NCBI RefSeq assembly: GCF_020906515.1
Contig: NC_085849.1
Span: 4,340,001 to 4,404,000 of the forward strand
Source of the DNA: Vanrija pseudolonga
Lineage: Eukaryota > Basidiomycota > Tremellomycetes > Trichosporonales > Trichosporonaceae
DNA length: 64,000 bases
Direction: 5' to 3'
The notes below the pieces were generated by a model. That model had not been told where the DNA came from. It worked only from the letters and a program-made list of their open reading frames with translations, and made no database searches. Position 1 is the first letter of the stretch. Every line of letters starts with the position of its first letter. Of this stretch, positions 41,418-52,657 are shown one piece after another. Made by a program: the position numbers and the translations under genes.

Positions 41418-43629
41418 GCGACACGAGGACCCGGCGAGAGGCCGTCTCCATCGCATCCCACCACATACACCACTTGCATTTTAATAGACTACATATTGCA
41501 CATGTATAATTGCATGCCGAAGCAATGCGGAGCGGAGCGTGTCGAGGTGGCTGTTGAGGGTTGTGCCGCTGTGGGCGATGCCGAGGTGGATGCGAGGTCG
41601 CCGAGGCGCGGCCGCCGAGATGGGGCCCGTGGGGATTGCGTCTCGAAATAACAGTCGGGAGGAGGGCTACGACGCGACGTGCGATGACGACGCGCGCGTC
41701 GAGGTCACGAGGTGGTGGAGGGCTTATCGAAGCAGCCGAGCGCGTCGAGCAAGTCGGGCGATAAGGCCAGAGGGCGCACTTGTTGGACACGCTACACCCC
41801 AGCAGTGTGCGCAAGCCGGGGCGTGAGCCCGCGCCAAGGATCCTCGACATAGCTCTCCTTCCACAGTCCGCCGCCGCTACCGCCGCCGCCGTGCCCACCA
41901 CCACCATGGCCACCGCGCTCTCCACGGCCGCGATGTCCACCACCACCGCCTCCTCCTCCGCGCGCACTGCCGCCGCGCGCGCCAAAGTTTGCGCGGTTCG
42001 CGCCCGAGACGAACGACGGGGGCGGGCGCTGCTCGGTCGGCTGGGGCGAGTGGGGCCGCTGGTCGTCAGCTCAGCTCTCGTCTGTTTGGTTCGGGTTGTT
42101 TGGTTCACTCTGCGCCGACGGCGAATCGGGTCGTCTCGGCGGTGCACGAGGCGGGCACAGGTACGTTGCACGCTCGCTCGGTCTCGAGTAACCTCTGCGC
42201 TCGATCCCTCGGTGAGCGAGCGCGCTTGGCAGCCGGCTGGCTGGCGGTTGGGTCGCTCGAGCTCGAGCTCGGCCCCCGGCGCCGTGCTCTGGCCGCGACG
42301 TGCCGCCGGCGAGCTCGAGCACAAGCCACCGCCAACGTGTCACCCGGGCCAATGGCGCTGGTCGCTGGTCGCACGATACGCTCGAGCGAGCGGCGCGGGA
42401 GGGTGTATGCGTTACGCTGCCGGCGGCGGCGTTGGCGGCGCGCACCGATCGCGCCGCGTGGGCCTCTTGTTGATCCCCAACGACAACAACAACACCCCAC
42501 CCCTCGCGAGGAAGGTGACCCACCCACCTACGCAAGGAAGGAAGGTGACCCACCTACCGCTACTACGTGGGCGGGCACATGCTCGCTCGATGTGCCCGCC
42601 CGTCACCCGAGCAAGTCGCCCACCCACCCACCAACCCCCTGATCGCGTCGCGATCGCGCGATCAAGAGTCACCACACGACTCACCTTGACGCCACTGCGA
42701 GTCTCGCCGCCCTCGCCACCATCGTCCACCCCTTCCCTGCCACCTTCCCTCCCCCCACCACCCCTTCCTCCTCGGCGCGATCGTTTCCCGCGGCCCACAC
42801 TGCCGCGCGGCCCGCGGGACGAGCCCTCGCCGCGCTCCGCCTGCGCCGGGCGATCAGGCAGCGCGTGGGTTTCGCGTTCTTGCTTTTGCTTGCCGAATGC
42901 TATTGGGAGGCCGAGGTCGTCCATCGTGTGTGGTGTGGATGAAGTCAACGCCATCACTGTCAACATTGTGCTCATCATCCATCAACCCGGCTTGACTTTA
43001 CACGTGTCATTCATCTCCCCGGTGTTATCAAATGTGATAAGATTCCTTTTTGGCATCGCTTAGCGGGAGCCGGGTGGTCGGAAAGATGTTCAGGAAAGAT
43101 GTCTATACCAAATGACTAGAGGAGGTGGAAGCCATATGCATGTAAAATGGCTGTGCTGTATGCAGCCGACGAGTACCGGCAGGCAAAGGGAGGCGGCCGG
43201 CGGCCTTGCCCCAGCCAGAGCCCAGCCAGGGTGACTGCCGCACACGCCGCCCGCCGACGCCGCCGCCGTGTCGGAAACTGGAAAGCGTGTAAAGCCTTCC
43301 GGAGCGCAGGCCCGAAGCGCCGGTTGGGACTGGAGCGCGTTGCCCTGATATTTCACCCCGAGCGAGACGTGTTGTGCTTGCAGTCACTGCAGTCACTGCT
43401 CACTCCGACTCGACACGCCGCTCCGACCCCTCACTTGCACTTGCACCGTCCAATCCAGCACGCCAGACGAATCAACAAAACCCGGGGGCTCCATCATCCT
43501 CTTGTTGTTCCTCTTTCTCCTAGTCGAAGCAAAGTCGTCTCTCTCTCGCAGTCACATTCCTCTCTCCTTCTCTTCTCTCCCTCTCTCCCCCCTCACCACT
43601 CTTACACCCCCCACCCCCCACTCTTCACG
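41418..43629. other. Gene-free region between MFS and AGC genes
   Basis: About 2.2 kb with very high GC. No spliceable gene was found; long frames (for example 41215-42324 minus, 41780-43063 plus) are arginine/proline-rich and lack domains. It contains the hairpin/C-rich repeat at 42510-42665. The last 200 bases (43420-43629) are CT-rich and look like the AGC promoter and 5' UTR. Confidence 0.45.
42505..42665 (-). repeat. Hairpin plus C-rich (G4 on minus strand) repeat
   Basis: Alternates CCCACCCACC-type blocks with palindromes: CCTCGCGAGG, a perfect 12 bp stem at 42569-42580 / 42590-42601 with a 9 nt loop, and GATCGCGTCGCGATC. The minus strand can form G-quadruplexes. The block pattern (GGTGGGTGGG, CACCTT, hairpin) matches the block in the first intron of the neighbouring gene, in opposite orientation. 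Confidence 0.6.
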
Positions 43630-46600
43630 ATGCCTGCCGACTCGACCCCCGCGACGACCCTTTCGTCAATCAAGTCGACGGCCGATGCGCTCGTCAAGCC
43701 AGGAGAGACCGAGCTCCAGCGCTGGAGGAGGACCTTTGACAAGTTTGCGACGACCGAGGACGGCGGTAAAAAGTGAGTGGAACGAAGGGGCAGCGGAGCG
43801 GGTGGAGGGGTGGGTGCAAACCTCGGGGAGGAGGAGCGGTGGAGGGGTGGGTGGTGGCATACTTCTTGATCGCTTTGCGATCATAGGGGTGGGTGGGTGG
43901 GCCATCTTCTCGCGCTTCGCGCGTAGGGGTGGGCGGGCGGGCAAAGTATCGCTCGCGCCAGCAGGGTGGGTGGGTGGGGACACGAGTAGCGAGCGGAGCT
44001 CGAGGGCGGGCGGGGGTGACCTCCCTCGCGTGAGCCTGCCCGGGAGTGGGTGGGTGGGTGACCTTACTCGAGGGCAGGGTGTGGGCCATGGGCCACCGTC
44101 TGCTGGCTAGAGGAAGATGAGGAAGGCGAGGAAGGCAGGGAAGGCGAGGAAGACCCAGCGGGTATCCTCGGCGACCTCGGCGACGGCGACGCGACACGTC
44201 ACTTTGCTTGCGCCGCCTTCCTCGGGCCGCCTTCCCCACGAGGCCACGTTCGCCCCCGTCACCGCCGACGTCGTCGCGCTACCACCCACTGCTACCTCCC
44301 TGCCGCACACCCCTCCAGCACACCCCCCGCGCGCACCCTCCCCAGCACGAGGAGCTAGAGCGGGCGGGGAGGTGTGGGGAAGGAGGCTGGAGCGGGGGGC
44401 GAGCGGCCTGGGCCGCCGCGCCGAACCAGCTCCAGCTCCAGCTCGGTCCTGCCGAGAGAGCACATCCCTTCCCCGCCGTCGGCGTCGGCCGCGACTCTTG
44501 CAACTGCAGCCGGCTGGTTACAAACCGGGGTTCGGCGCTGGTGACTTCCCTGAGTGCGCGCTTTCCGACGCGCCAGACCCAACCGCGCTTGTCGGACGAG
44601 CGATCCCGCCCGACAACCAATGCACACACGCCGGCGAGCACAAACCGCTCGCCGGTGAGCTCGCCGCGTTCAATGGCGCGCGCGCGATTTTCGGTGGGGG
44701 AGGGCTGAAGACGTCGGCGGGATTTGATCGCGCTTGGCGTGATTTGCGGGAACCCATCCACACTGCACCCGAGATATCGTGGCTGATCCGATCTCCCCCG
44801 ACAGGTACCTCAACGAGAGCGAGTTCATCGACGCCATCGCCCCCACCGACGAGGGCTTCAACCGCATCAACCGCGAGCAGTACGGTGTCCGTGAGTGTAT
44901 GCGGTGTGTGGTGCGCCGGGGAGGGACATGGATGGCACAGCGCGCGACGGCATGGCACACTGGGGTTGGTGGTCGGTTGGTTGCACTGCCGCCGCGTACC
45001 GCGCGAGCCGCGCTCAGGTCCCATCGCCCCGGCCGTCACTCGGCTCGGAAAAACTACCTGCCAACAGCAGGCTGATCTCTACCCTCTACAGTCTTCCGCG
45101 TCGCCGCCTCGCGTCAGACCAACCTCGTGTCGTTCGAAGACTTTGTCGTTTTTGAGACCCGTGAGTTATTTGCTGCATGCACGCGACCCGTATTTGTAAC
45201 TAACGCCCGACAGTCCTGAAACGGGTAAGCTTGACCCGATGTTGACACGCCGGAGTGAATCGGTCTGACGCGAACCCTTACAGCCCGACGCAGACTACCA
45301 GCTCGCCTTCTCCGTCTTTGACGTGTACGTGTGGCGTCGGCCATGCGGCGGCGCGTGCGGCGCAGGCTGACCCCCCAGCGATGACTCCGGAGCGATCGAC
45401 TTTGAGGAGTTCAAGTCGGTGCTGCAGGAGAACATTGCCAGCAGTGGTATCCGTGCGTGCTGCCCCAAAATATTGTTGTCGACGTGCTTCTGCTGACATC
45501 AGCCGACAACAGCCTTCAACTTTGACTGCGACTGGATCAAGCTCTACCTCGGCAAGCGTGGCACCAAGCATGTTCTTGGCTGTGAGTGGGCTACAACATC
45601 TTTGTTGGCATCACTAACCTGCTCTAGACTCCGAGTTCACGCAGCTCATCAAGGGCTTCCAGGGCGAGCGTCTCCGCCAGTCGTTCCACTACTTTGACAA
45701 GGACGGCGACGGATACATCAACCCCGATGAGTTCCAGCGCATCATCATCGAGCTCGCGGGCCACAAGCTCTCCGACTCGGTCCTCCAGCGTCTCCCCACG
45801 CTCACGACCATGAACCCCGGTCGCAAGATCTCGTACTCCGAGGTCATTGCCTTCCACAACATTATTCGTGACATGGACACTGTCGAGGCCCTCATCACCC
45901 GCGCCGTGCGCAAGTCCAAGGACGGCCGTATCGACGTCTCAGACTTCCTCAACGAGGCCGCGTCGAGCATGCGCTACTCGCAGTTCACCCCCATGGAGGC
46001 CAACATCATTTGGCACTTTGCCTCGCGCGGCGAGGCTGGCCACGGTGCTGGCCAGCGTCTCACCCTCAACGACTTCCAGTCGCTCCTCGACGCCAAGTGG
46101 CAGCCGCCTTCTACGTCGCCCATCGAGGCGGCCGAGAAGGCCGGCTTTGTCGCGCAGCTCGGTCAGTCGACTTGGAGCTTCATCCAGGGTGGTATTGCCG
46201 GTGGTATCGGTGCCTTTACCGTCTACCCCATTGACCTGGTCAAGACTCGTCTCCAGAACCAGCGTTCCAACGTTGTCGGCGAGGTTCTCTACCGCAACTG
46301 GCTTGACTGCGTCAAGAAGGTCTACGCGAACGAGGGTGGTATCCGTGCCTTCTACCGTGGTGTCCTTCCCCAGCTTGTTGGTGTCGCCCCCGAGAAGGCC
46401 ATCAAGATTACCGTCAACGAGCTCGTCAGGAAAAAGGCCACCGACCCCGAGACTGGTCGCATCTCTCTCGGCTGGGAGCTGATTGCTGGTGGTGCCGCTG
46501 GTGGATGTCAGGTGGTAGGTTGATTTGGCTCGCAGCAAGAGGCTTCCCGCTCACCCAACACCCAGTCCGTCACCAACCCTCTTGAGATTGTCAAGATTCG

Positions 46601-47326
46601 TCTGCAGATGGCCGGTGAGATGGCTCGCGCCGACCCCGGAAACGCTGCTCCCCGTGGTGCGCTCCATGTCATCAAGCAGCTCGGTATCTTTGGTCTCTAC
46701 AAGGGTGCCGTCGCGTGTCTCTGGCGTGACGTTCCCTTCTCGATGATCTACTTCACTGCCTACGCCCACCTGAAGAAGGACATCTTTGCCGAGGGCCACC
46801 GCGGCAAGCAGCTCTCGTTCGGCGAGCTCCTCCTCGCTGCCGGTATCGCCGGTATGCCCGGTGAGTAGCAACCCCCCGGTGTAATGACCACCCACTGACT
46901 TTGCCAGCCGCCTACCTCACCACCCCCGCCGACGTCATCAAGACGCGTCTCCAGTCGCAGGCTCGTGCTGGCCAGACTGTCTACAAGGGCTTCTTTGACG
47001 GCTTCCGCAAGATTCTCCAGGAGGAGGGTGTCAAGGCGCTCTACAAGGGTGGTATTGCCCGTGTCATCCGTTCGTCGCCCCAGTTCGGTGTCACCCTTGC
47101 CGTCTACGAGGTGCTCCACAAGCAGTTCCCTTACCCCTGGGCCCCCGAGGCTCACGTCGTTGCTGGCGCCACTCGCCCCACGCGCGCGTCGCACACCGAC
47201 ATCTCGCGCATCCGCGCGCGCAACGGTCTGCGCATCCTCCTCGACTGCTCGAGCCAGTTTGGCATGGTCAGCCCCGAGCAGGCCGCCAAGCGGGTGCAGA
47301 GCCTGCCCAAGGCGCTGCGGGCGTAA
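43630..47326 (+). CDS. AGC1: Mitochondrial aspartate/glutamate carrier (Aralar/citrin type)
   Basis: Predicted 697 aa from ten exons: 43630-43772, 44805-44890, 45092-45160, 45214-45224, 45284-45324, 45379-45452, 45513-45581, 45628-46514, 46566-46860 and 46908-47326. The N-terminal half has EF-hands, two with clear loops ([26 protein letters not shown]). The C-terminal half has three carrier repeats with signatures [20 protein letters not shown] and [10 protein letters not shown]. This layout is that of calcium-regulated aspartate/glutamate exchangers of the inner mitochondrial membrane, part of the malate-aspartate shuttle. Full EF-hand versions are typical of animals and many fungi, unlike the short yeast Agc1. 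Exon 4 is an 11 nt microexon, and intron 1 is 1032 nt, about twenty times the local norm. Confidence 0.92.
43795..44075 (+). repeat. G-quadruplex and hairpin array in AGC intron 1
   Basis: Inside intron 1 (43773-44804). Canonical G4 motifs lie at 43886-43901, 43926-43941, 43964-43979, about 44006-44018 and about 44043-44060. Between them are short palindromes such as TGATCGC-TTT-GCGATCA (43867-43883) and CGCG-CTTCG-CGCG (43911-43923). The G-rich strand is the transcribed RNA sense. Confidence 0.7.
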
Positions 47327-48114
47327 GCGCAAGCGTAGGGACGATGAGTCGGCGTCGGCGCGACCGTCGTGTCATCCACGACCACGACGCACACGCGCAT
47401 CTAAAAAACGAGAGCAGGATCTACCAAGATGGTTGCATTAGCATAGGCGAGGGCCGGGCGAGGACGACGCGCCGTGGCCAAGATACCCGAGTTGTGTCAC
47501 GAGTAGTGTCGTCGTTTTATCAATTGGGACAATGGTGTGCTGAGTGTGGAGATGCATTCGGTGCAAAAGACGCGCGCACTCGCGCACTCGGCCGTCAGGC
47601 CGAGGGCGTGGCGCGGGATTGGCGTTGACGGTGGACGGGTGCGGCCTGGACCCCGGCCACAAGCTACGAGAACCCCGGCCGCGAGGTGAGGTGAGTGTGG
47701 CGATTTCCCACTCGACGACGATGCGAACGAGCACTGTGATCACACACGCCAGTCACTCGACCACCAACCTGATCACATGTATCCCACTCGCAACTTGCTT
47801 GACCCCACTGCTCCTCCACGCCACGCCTCTTGGCAACACTCGCAGCGGACCCCGCCGCGCCGCCGATCCAGCGCCACGGCGCCACCATTCGCACGCTTAC
47901 CCCGCGGCATCCCGACCCACCACCGGGTCGCGTACACAGACTCTGACTGACCGTGCCACTTGCTCTCGCTTGGATGCACGTCCATCAATCAAGCTCTTCA
48001 CTGGGGCCGGCCGGGTATCTCGTCCCGGGGCCAAGCGGAGCACCGTGATACTTTACTCGCTCACTCGCTCTCACTCCTCCACTTACACCTCCCTCACTAC
48101 TCACCTCACCCCGC
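47327..48114. other. Spacer between AGC and acyltransferase genes
   Basis: About 790 bp holding the AGC 3' end and the promoter of the downstream + strand gene. Its last 70 bases are CT-rich. No further gene seen. Confidence 0.4.
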
Positions 48115-49466
48115 ATGGCCTCCTCCCGACCTCCCACACTCGTTAATACCATGCCCCCACCCGACCCCGACCCCGCGCCGGACCTAATCATCGTCGTCCT
48201 CTTCGCCTCGTTGGCCCCACTAGTCCTGCAGTCGTACCTCGCCTTCTCCCCCAACTCAAGGACCACGCCGAACCGAGTCGCGCGGTGCGTGCTCGGCGTG
48301 CTCGGCGGGGTGGTGTTCACGTCCGCGTTCCGATGGTGGTCCAGCCAGAGTACGTCCCCTTCGTTCTACGAGAGCCGGCTCGCCCACTCGGGCGCTCGCT
48401 GACGCTCGCTCGCGCGACAGACCTCCGCCGAAACATGCTCACAGCGGCAATGAGCACCCAGTACCCGCACATGGCCCTCAAGCACGTCCAGCTCGCCCTC
48501 CTCCCCTCCCTGTCCGACAGCTATCCCCGAGCCCGCGCATTCTCCGCCCTCGACACAGTGATCAACTTGCGCTGGCGCAACATACGCATCGCAGGCGCAC
48601 CAGCCACAGGCTATCTCAAGCCGCGCACCGCCAAGTCCCACACCCCTCCGAAGGCTGCGAGGTCACGCATCGCCGCCGTGGCACACCACGCGCGCATCGC
48701 CGCCACCCAGTTCGTGATAATGGACACGATCCAGGCCCTCTTCCTCGCCCTGGCGCCGGGCACGATCGGCTCTCCCTTCCCCACGCCACGCGGACGCATC
48801 GACGACTTGCTGGGCACACAGCTGTACCTCCTCCCCGCCGTCCTCCCGCCCGTGGCCCTCCCCCACGTGGTCTTACAAGCAGCGATCGCGGCGGCCATTG
48901 GCGCGGGGACGTCGCTCGTCCTCTCGTGGCCTTATCACGCGCTTGCCACGGTATCGATCGCGACTGGCATCTACGAGCCCGACGCGTTCGACCCGGATCT
49001 GTTCTCCAACCCGTTCGCGTCGACCTCGTTGCTCGACTTTTGGGGACGCAGGTGGCACCAGAACTTCCGGCGCGACTTCACGCTCTTGTCAACTGGCACG
49101 GTGCGGCTCTTGCGCCTCCCGCAGCGGGCGGCGCTGCCGCTCGTGTTTGTCTTCAGCGCGGCGTACCATGCCGCCTTCCAGCCCGCTGCTATCGGCCCTC
49201 GCGCGCTCCTGTCCGTCGCGGCCTTCTTCACGCTCTCTGGCGTCAGCGCCGGGCTCGAGGCCGCGTTCCGCGCCATCACCGGCCGCAAGGTCCGCGGCTG
49301 GCCTGGCCGCGTCTGGGCCGTCGGCTTCTTCCTCGCCGCCGGCTACATGATGCGCGACGGCTGGATCGACGCAGGGTACGTCACGGTCCCGTTCACTACT
49401 GGCGCTGGACGCGGCATCGCGCGGTATACCCTCCAGCACGTGCTCGTGCCCGGTGCAACTGCATAG
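48115..49466 (+). CDS. Wax-synthase-like membrane O-acyltransferase
   Basis: Predicted 426 aa from two exons, 48115-48349 and 48421-49466 (71 nt intron with GTACGT donor and a hairpin-rich interior). Several hydrophobic segments start with LIIVVLFASLAPLVLQSYLA. The motif NPFASTSLLDFWGRRWHQNF is the conserved core of the wax synthase / MBOAT-like family, with His in RRWHQNFRRDF as the expected catalytic residue. C-terminal helices end near GRGIARYTLQHVL. It probably acylates a lipid or small alcohol in the ER membrane; the substrate is unknown. The gene is convergent with the Zn2Cys6 regulator, stop codons only 34 bp apart. Confidence 0.72.
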
Positions 49467-49500
49467 TACAATGTACAAGATTACAACATAAACTAGTGCC

Positions 49501-52074
49501 CTAACTCGTGAACATGTCGTTAAACGAGTGCCACAGCCCCGCGTCGTCGCTCGCGGGCATGAGTGCCCAAAACAACGTCCAGTCGTCGATGATCTCGGCC
49601 GCCGTACCTGACATGTCTGGTGGGGGCGGGGGCAGCATACGACCAGTGTTGAGCAGGTGTTGTCCCGTGTCGAATGAGCCGGTTTCTGGCTGCGGACTTG
49701 GCGGCCGTGTCTTTGCTCCCACCGCGCTGAGGTTGCGCAGAATGTTGACGTGCGACGACGCACTCGCCCACGTCACTGACATGTCGTCGAGCCAGCGGAT
49801 ACACTGCTCCAGCCGCTGGATCGACTCGACGCGCAGTGGCGACAGCGAGTGCACGTTGAGATCGTTACCGCGGGTCCGGCCAGCGTGTGATGCCAGACCG
49901 GCGTGCACCGTGGCCGCCTGGAACACGAGGTAGACCCACGAACTTGGAAACTTGCGGATCCTAAACGTCGTCTCGTACGCCTCCATGATGCTGCAGATGC
50001 CGTTGGCTGCTGCTCTGCTCGCATCGACACCCTTGGGTAACCGGTGGAACGGGTCGGATAGCGACGAGCTGGGGTCGGGCTGCTGTAATCTCTGCAATGC
50101 GTGGATCGCATCCAGGTCGTGGTCGTTCTCGTACGTCTCCTGGAGGTAGGGCACGCGGGGCCGATGCAGTAGCAGCAGGCAAGTATAGTACCATCCACGC
50201 AGGGTGAGGATGTGCGGGCCGACATTGACGTGCGCCGACACGCCGTCCTCGTCGCGCCATTGCAGGTGCTCGGGGAGGTTAGACCGCCACCGCCGCAGCT
50301 CGGCGTCAATCTGCATGGTCGCTTCATCGGCCTGCTGCGAGTAGACGCCCTCAGCACGCGCACGCCGCGCTGCGGGCCGGTAAACCTGGTCAAGGACCGT
50401 CTCGACAATGATCCCGATATCGCACCACGAGTTGAAGCTAGACAGCGCATGTGACTTGACACACTCCATCGCCTGCGCCGCCTGCGGCTGGAGAAAGTGT
50501 TGCCCGCCGCCCGAAAGCCAGAGGTCGAGCTCATCCCGCTCCATCACGCTCGGCCGCAACGTGTCGAGGTCGGCGAGGCGGAGCATCGACGGGCGCTGGA
50601 GCGCAGCGGCCAGGATCTTGTCGAGCAGGAAACACGCCCACAGCGTTCGGCACTGCTCCTGCTTCCGTCGGCCATCGCGCTCCCCGCCACCTCCGCCTCC
50701 GCCGGCAGTCGTCGGACCGACGTTGTGTAATCCCAAATCGATCGCCATGCGGCTCGCAATCCCGCCCATCTGGTACGCGAGCGACGTGCGGCCGTACCCC
50801 AAGTCTTGCAGGGACACGATCACCAACGCCTGCACGGTCGCAAGGTCGCTGCGATTGGAATAGAGACTCGCCAGGATACGGTGGCGCACGGACTCGAGAA
50901 TCGTCTCGGACAATGACGACAGCGGCCCGCGCGTGATGCGTTCCCCGAGCGCCACGGGTGCGGGGCTCTGGGTTAAGTCGCTGTTGGCCGAGGAGATGGC
51001 GAGGATGGCGTCAAACAGAATCGGCGCCTGTGTCTCCAGTGCGCGTAGGGAGCGCAGCGCAGGAAGGTAGATGACCGGCCAGTGCGGGTGGATGAATGTC
51101 TCGTAGATGAGCAGCAGCCCGTCGATCGCCTCCTCCGACAGGCCAGTGTCGCACGATACGCTCCGCATCGAGGGCGACGCGGCAGCGCGGTAGCTGTTGT
51201 GGTTGCTCAGCGTGGGTATCCGCGGCGTGCGTGCCGTGTGGGGCGAGTTGGCCGGCTTGGAGGTCGCAGGCGACACGGCGAGCGACGCCTCGGAGCGCAG
51301 TAGCAGATCAGACATCATGTCGCCCGTGTCAAACTCCATACTCGGGGGCATGTTGGCCAAAAGCGACGAGTAGGACGGCGTGATGGCCGACGGCGGGGCC
51401 GGGTCCGCAGCAGCTGCCGACGCTGACCACGCCGAGGAGAAGTCGCTGCTGCCAGTGTCGACTTTACGGTCCTCGCTCTCTGCCGCCGTCGGCGGGGAGC
51501 TGTCGGGAACCTGTGTTGTCAGCGGTTTGAACTAGGTCTTCGCCTTCTGGCGCCGTGGTAAAACGCCTTAGCCGCGGCTACTAGCGGCGTGGGGCGTCGC
51601 GTGAAACGGCCAAGTGCCGCCGGACGTGGTGGCCACGGCGACACCAAGAGTGTGGGGCAGCGTGCAGTGGAGGCGAGAGGCAAACACGTCTTCCTCAAAT
51701 GTGGAGTGGGAGATGGGTGTGCACTGAATCGGCGCAGCCGACCACCGAGGCCGTCGGCCTAGCTAGCCGGCCTCACCGCCGCCGCCGCCGTCGCCGCCGC
51801 TCAATGCTCCGTCCCCGCTGCCCCAGCCTCATCCCCACCACCACCTCCTCCATCGCCAGGCGCCAACAACCCCACTTACCTGCTTCTTCCTTCCCCCACG
51901 CGCCGGCGCACCCTTTGGCGGGCCCCGCTTCTTCCCCGAAGACACATACACGCACGCAACGCCGAGCTTGACGCAGCTCGCGCACGTGTCGTTGCCGTCA
52001 CACTTGACTTTGCGGGACGAGCAGGCCGTGCACGCGCGCAGCGTGCGGACCCGCTCGCGCGGGGCGGAGGGCAT
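49501..52074 (-). CDS. Zn2Cys6 transcription factor
   Basis: Predicted 734 aa from two exons, 51880-52074 and 49501-51510, separated by a 369 nt intron (GTAAGT donor, CGCTGACAACACAG acceptor region). Exon 1 carries the binuclear zinc cluster CTACSSRKVKC...CASCVKLGVAC with spacing C-x2-C-x6-C-x5-C-x2-C-x6-C, followed by a basic linker (SSGKKRGPPKGAPARGGRKK). Exon 2 carries a fungal-specific TF middle homology region (LLLIYETFIHPHWPVIYLPA, LGYGRTSLAYQMGGIASRMA, DLGLHNV). It lies just downstream of fumarylacetoacetase on the same strand, so it is the obvious candidate regulator of the homogentisate cluster (inference). Confidence 0.88.
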
Positions 52075-52657
52075 GGATGGGGTGAGGGGTGGTGGGGGTG
52101 TCGGGGTTGTTGGGGCGGTGGGGAGGGGAAGGTGGGGCTGGGTGCTCCTTCGTTCTGCGATGCGATGCGATGTGTCGCTTTTACGAGGCTTGCTTGCGTG
52201 TTGATGCGAAGAGGAGCAGCAGCTGCAGCAGCAACAAGCAGCGACAACAGTGCACACGATAAGAGAGATGAGTAACTTGATGACTTTGAGTGGATGTCAA
52301 GTCGTCGTCGGTCGAGTTGCCCCGCGGCACCCCACGGCGATTGCGCGGAGTCACGCCGGGAGGAATAGCCGAAGCCAAAGTCAGGCAGCCAACGCCGACA
52401 GCAACCGCGACACGCGGCGATGCCTGATCTCTCTCTCTCGTTTGCCCACTTGTTCATGTCCGTCGGACGTGCACAACGCAGAGCGACTGTGCATGTGTGC
52501 ATAGCCCAGGTAGATAACAGCGTCCTGCGGGATCTAGCTGCCGCAACGGCACAGCGCCGCGCCCAGAGTCCAGCATCGGCCAGCCCCGCCCTGCCCACCG
52601 CCCCACCATGGAGCCCCCCTCGCCACTCTATCATATCATCCATGCTTCAACAAACTT
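52075..52657. other. Spacer between regulator and fahA
   Basis: About 580 bp with the regulator's promoter and the 3' flank of fahA. GCAGCAG-type repeats occur near 52210-52240. No gene seen, and no CCGGGTAAA element. Confidence 0.4.

Noticed and set aside
41215-42324. Long minus-strand frame of about 370 codons next to the MFS gene
   Set aside because: Arginine/serine/proline-rich, overlaps the MFS 3' end antisense, has no domain or intron signals; typical of chance frames in GC-rich DNA.
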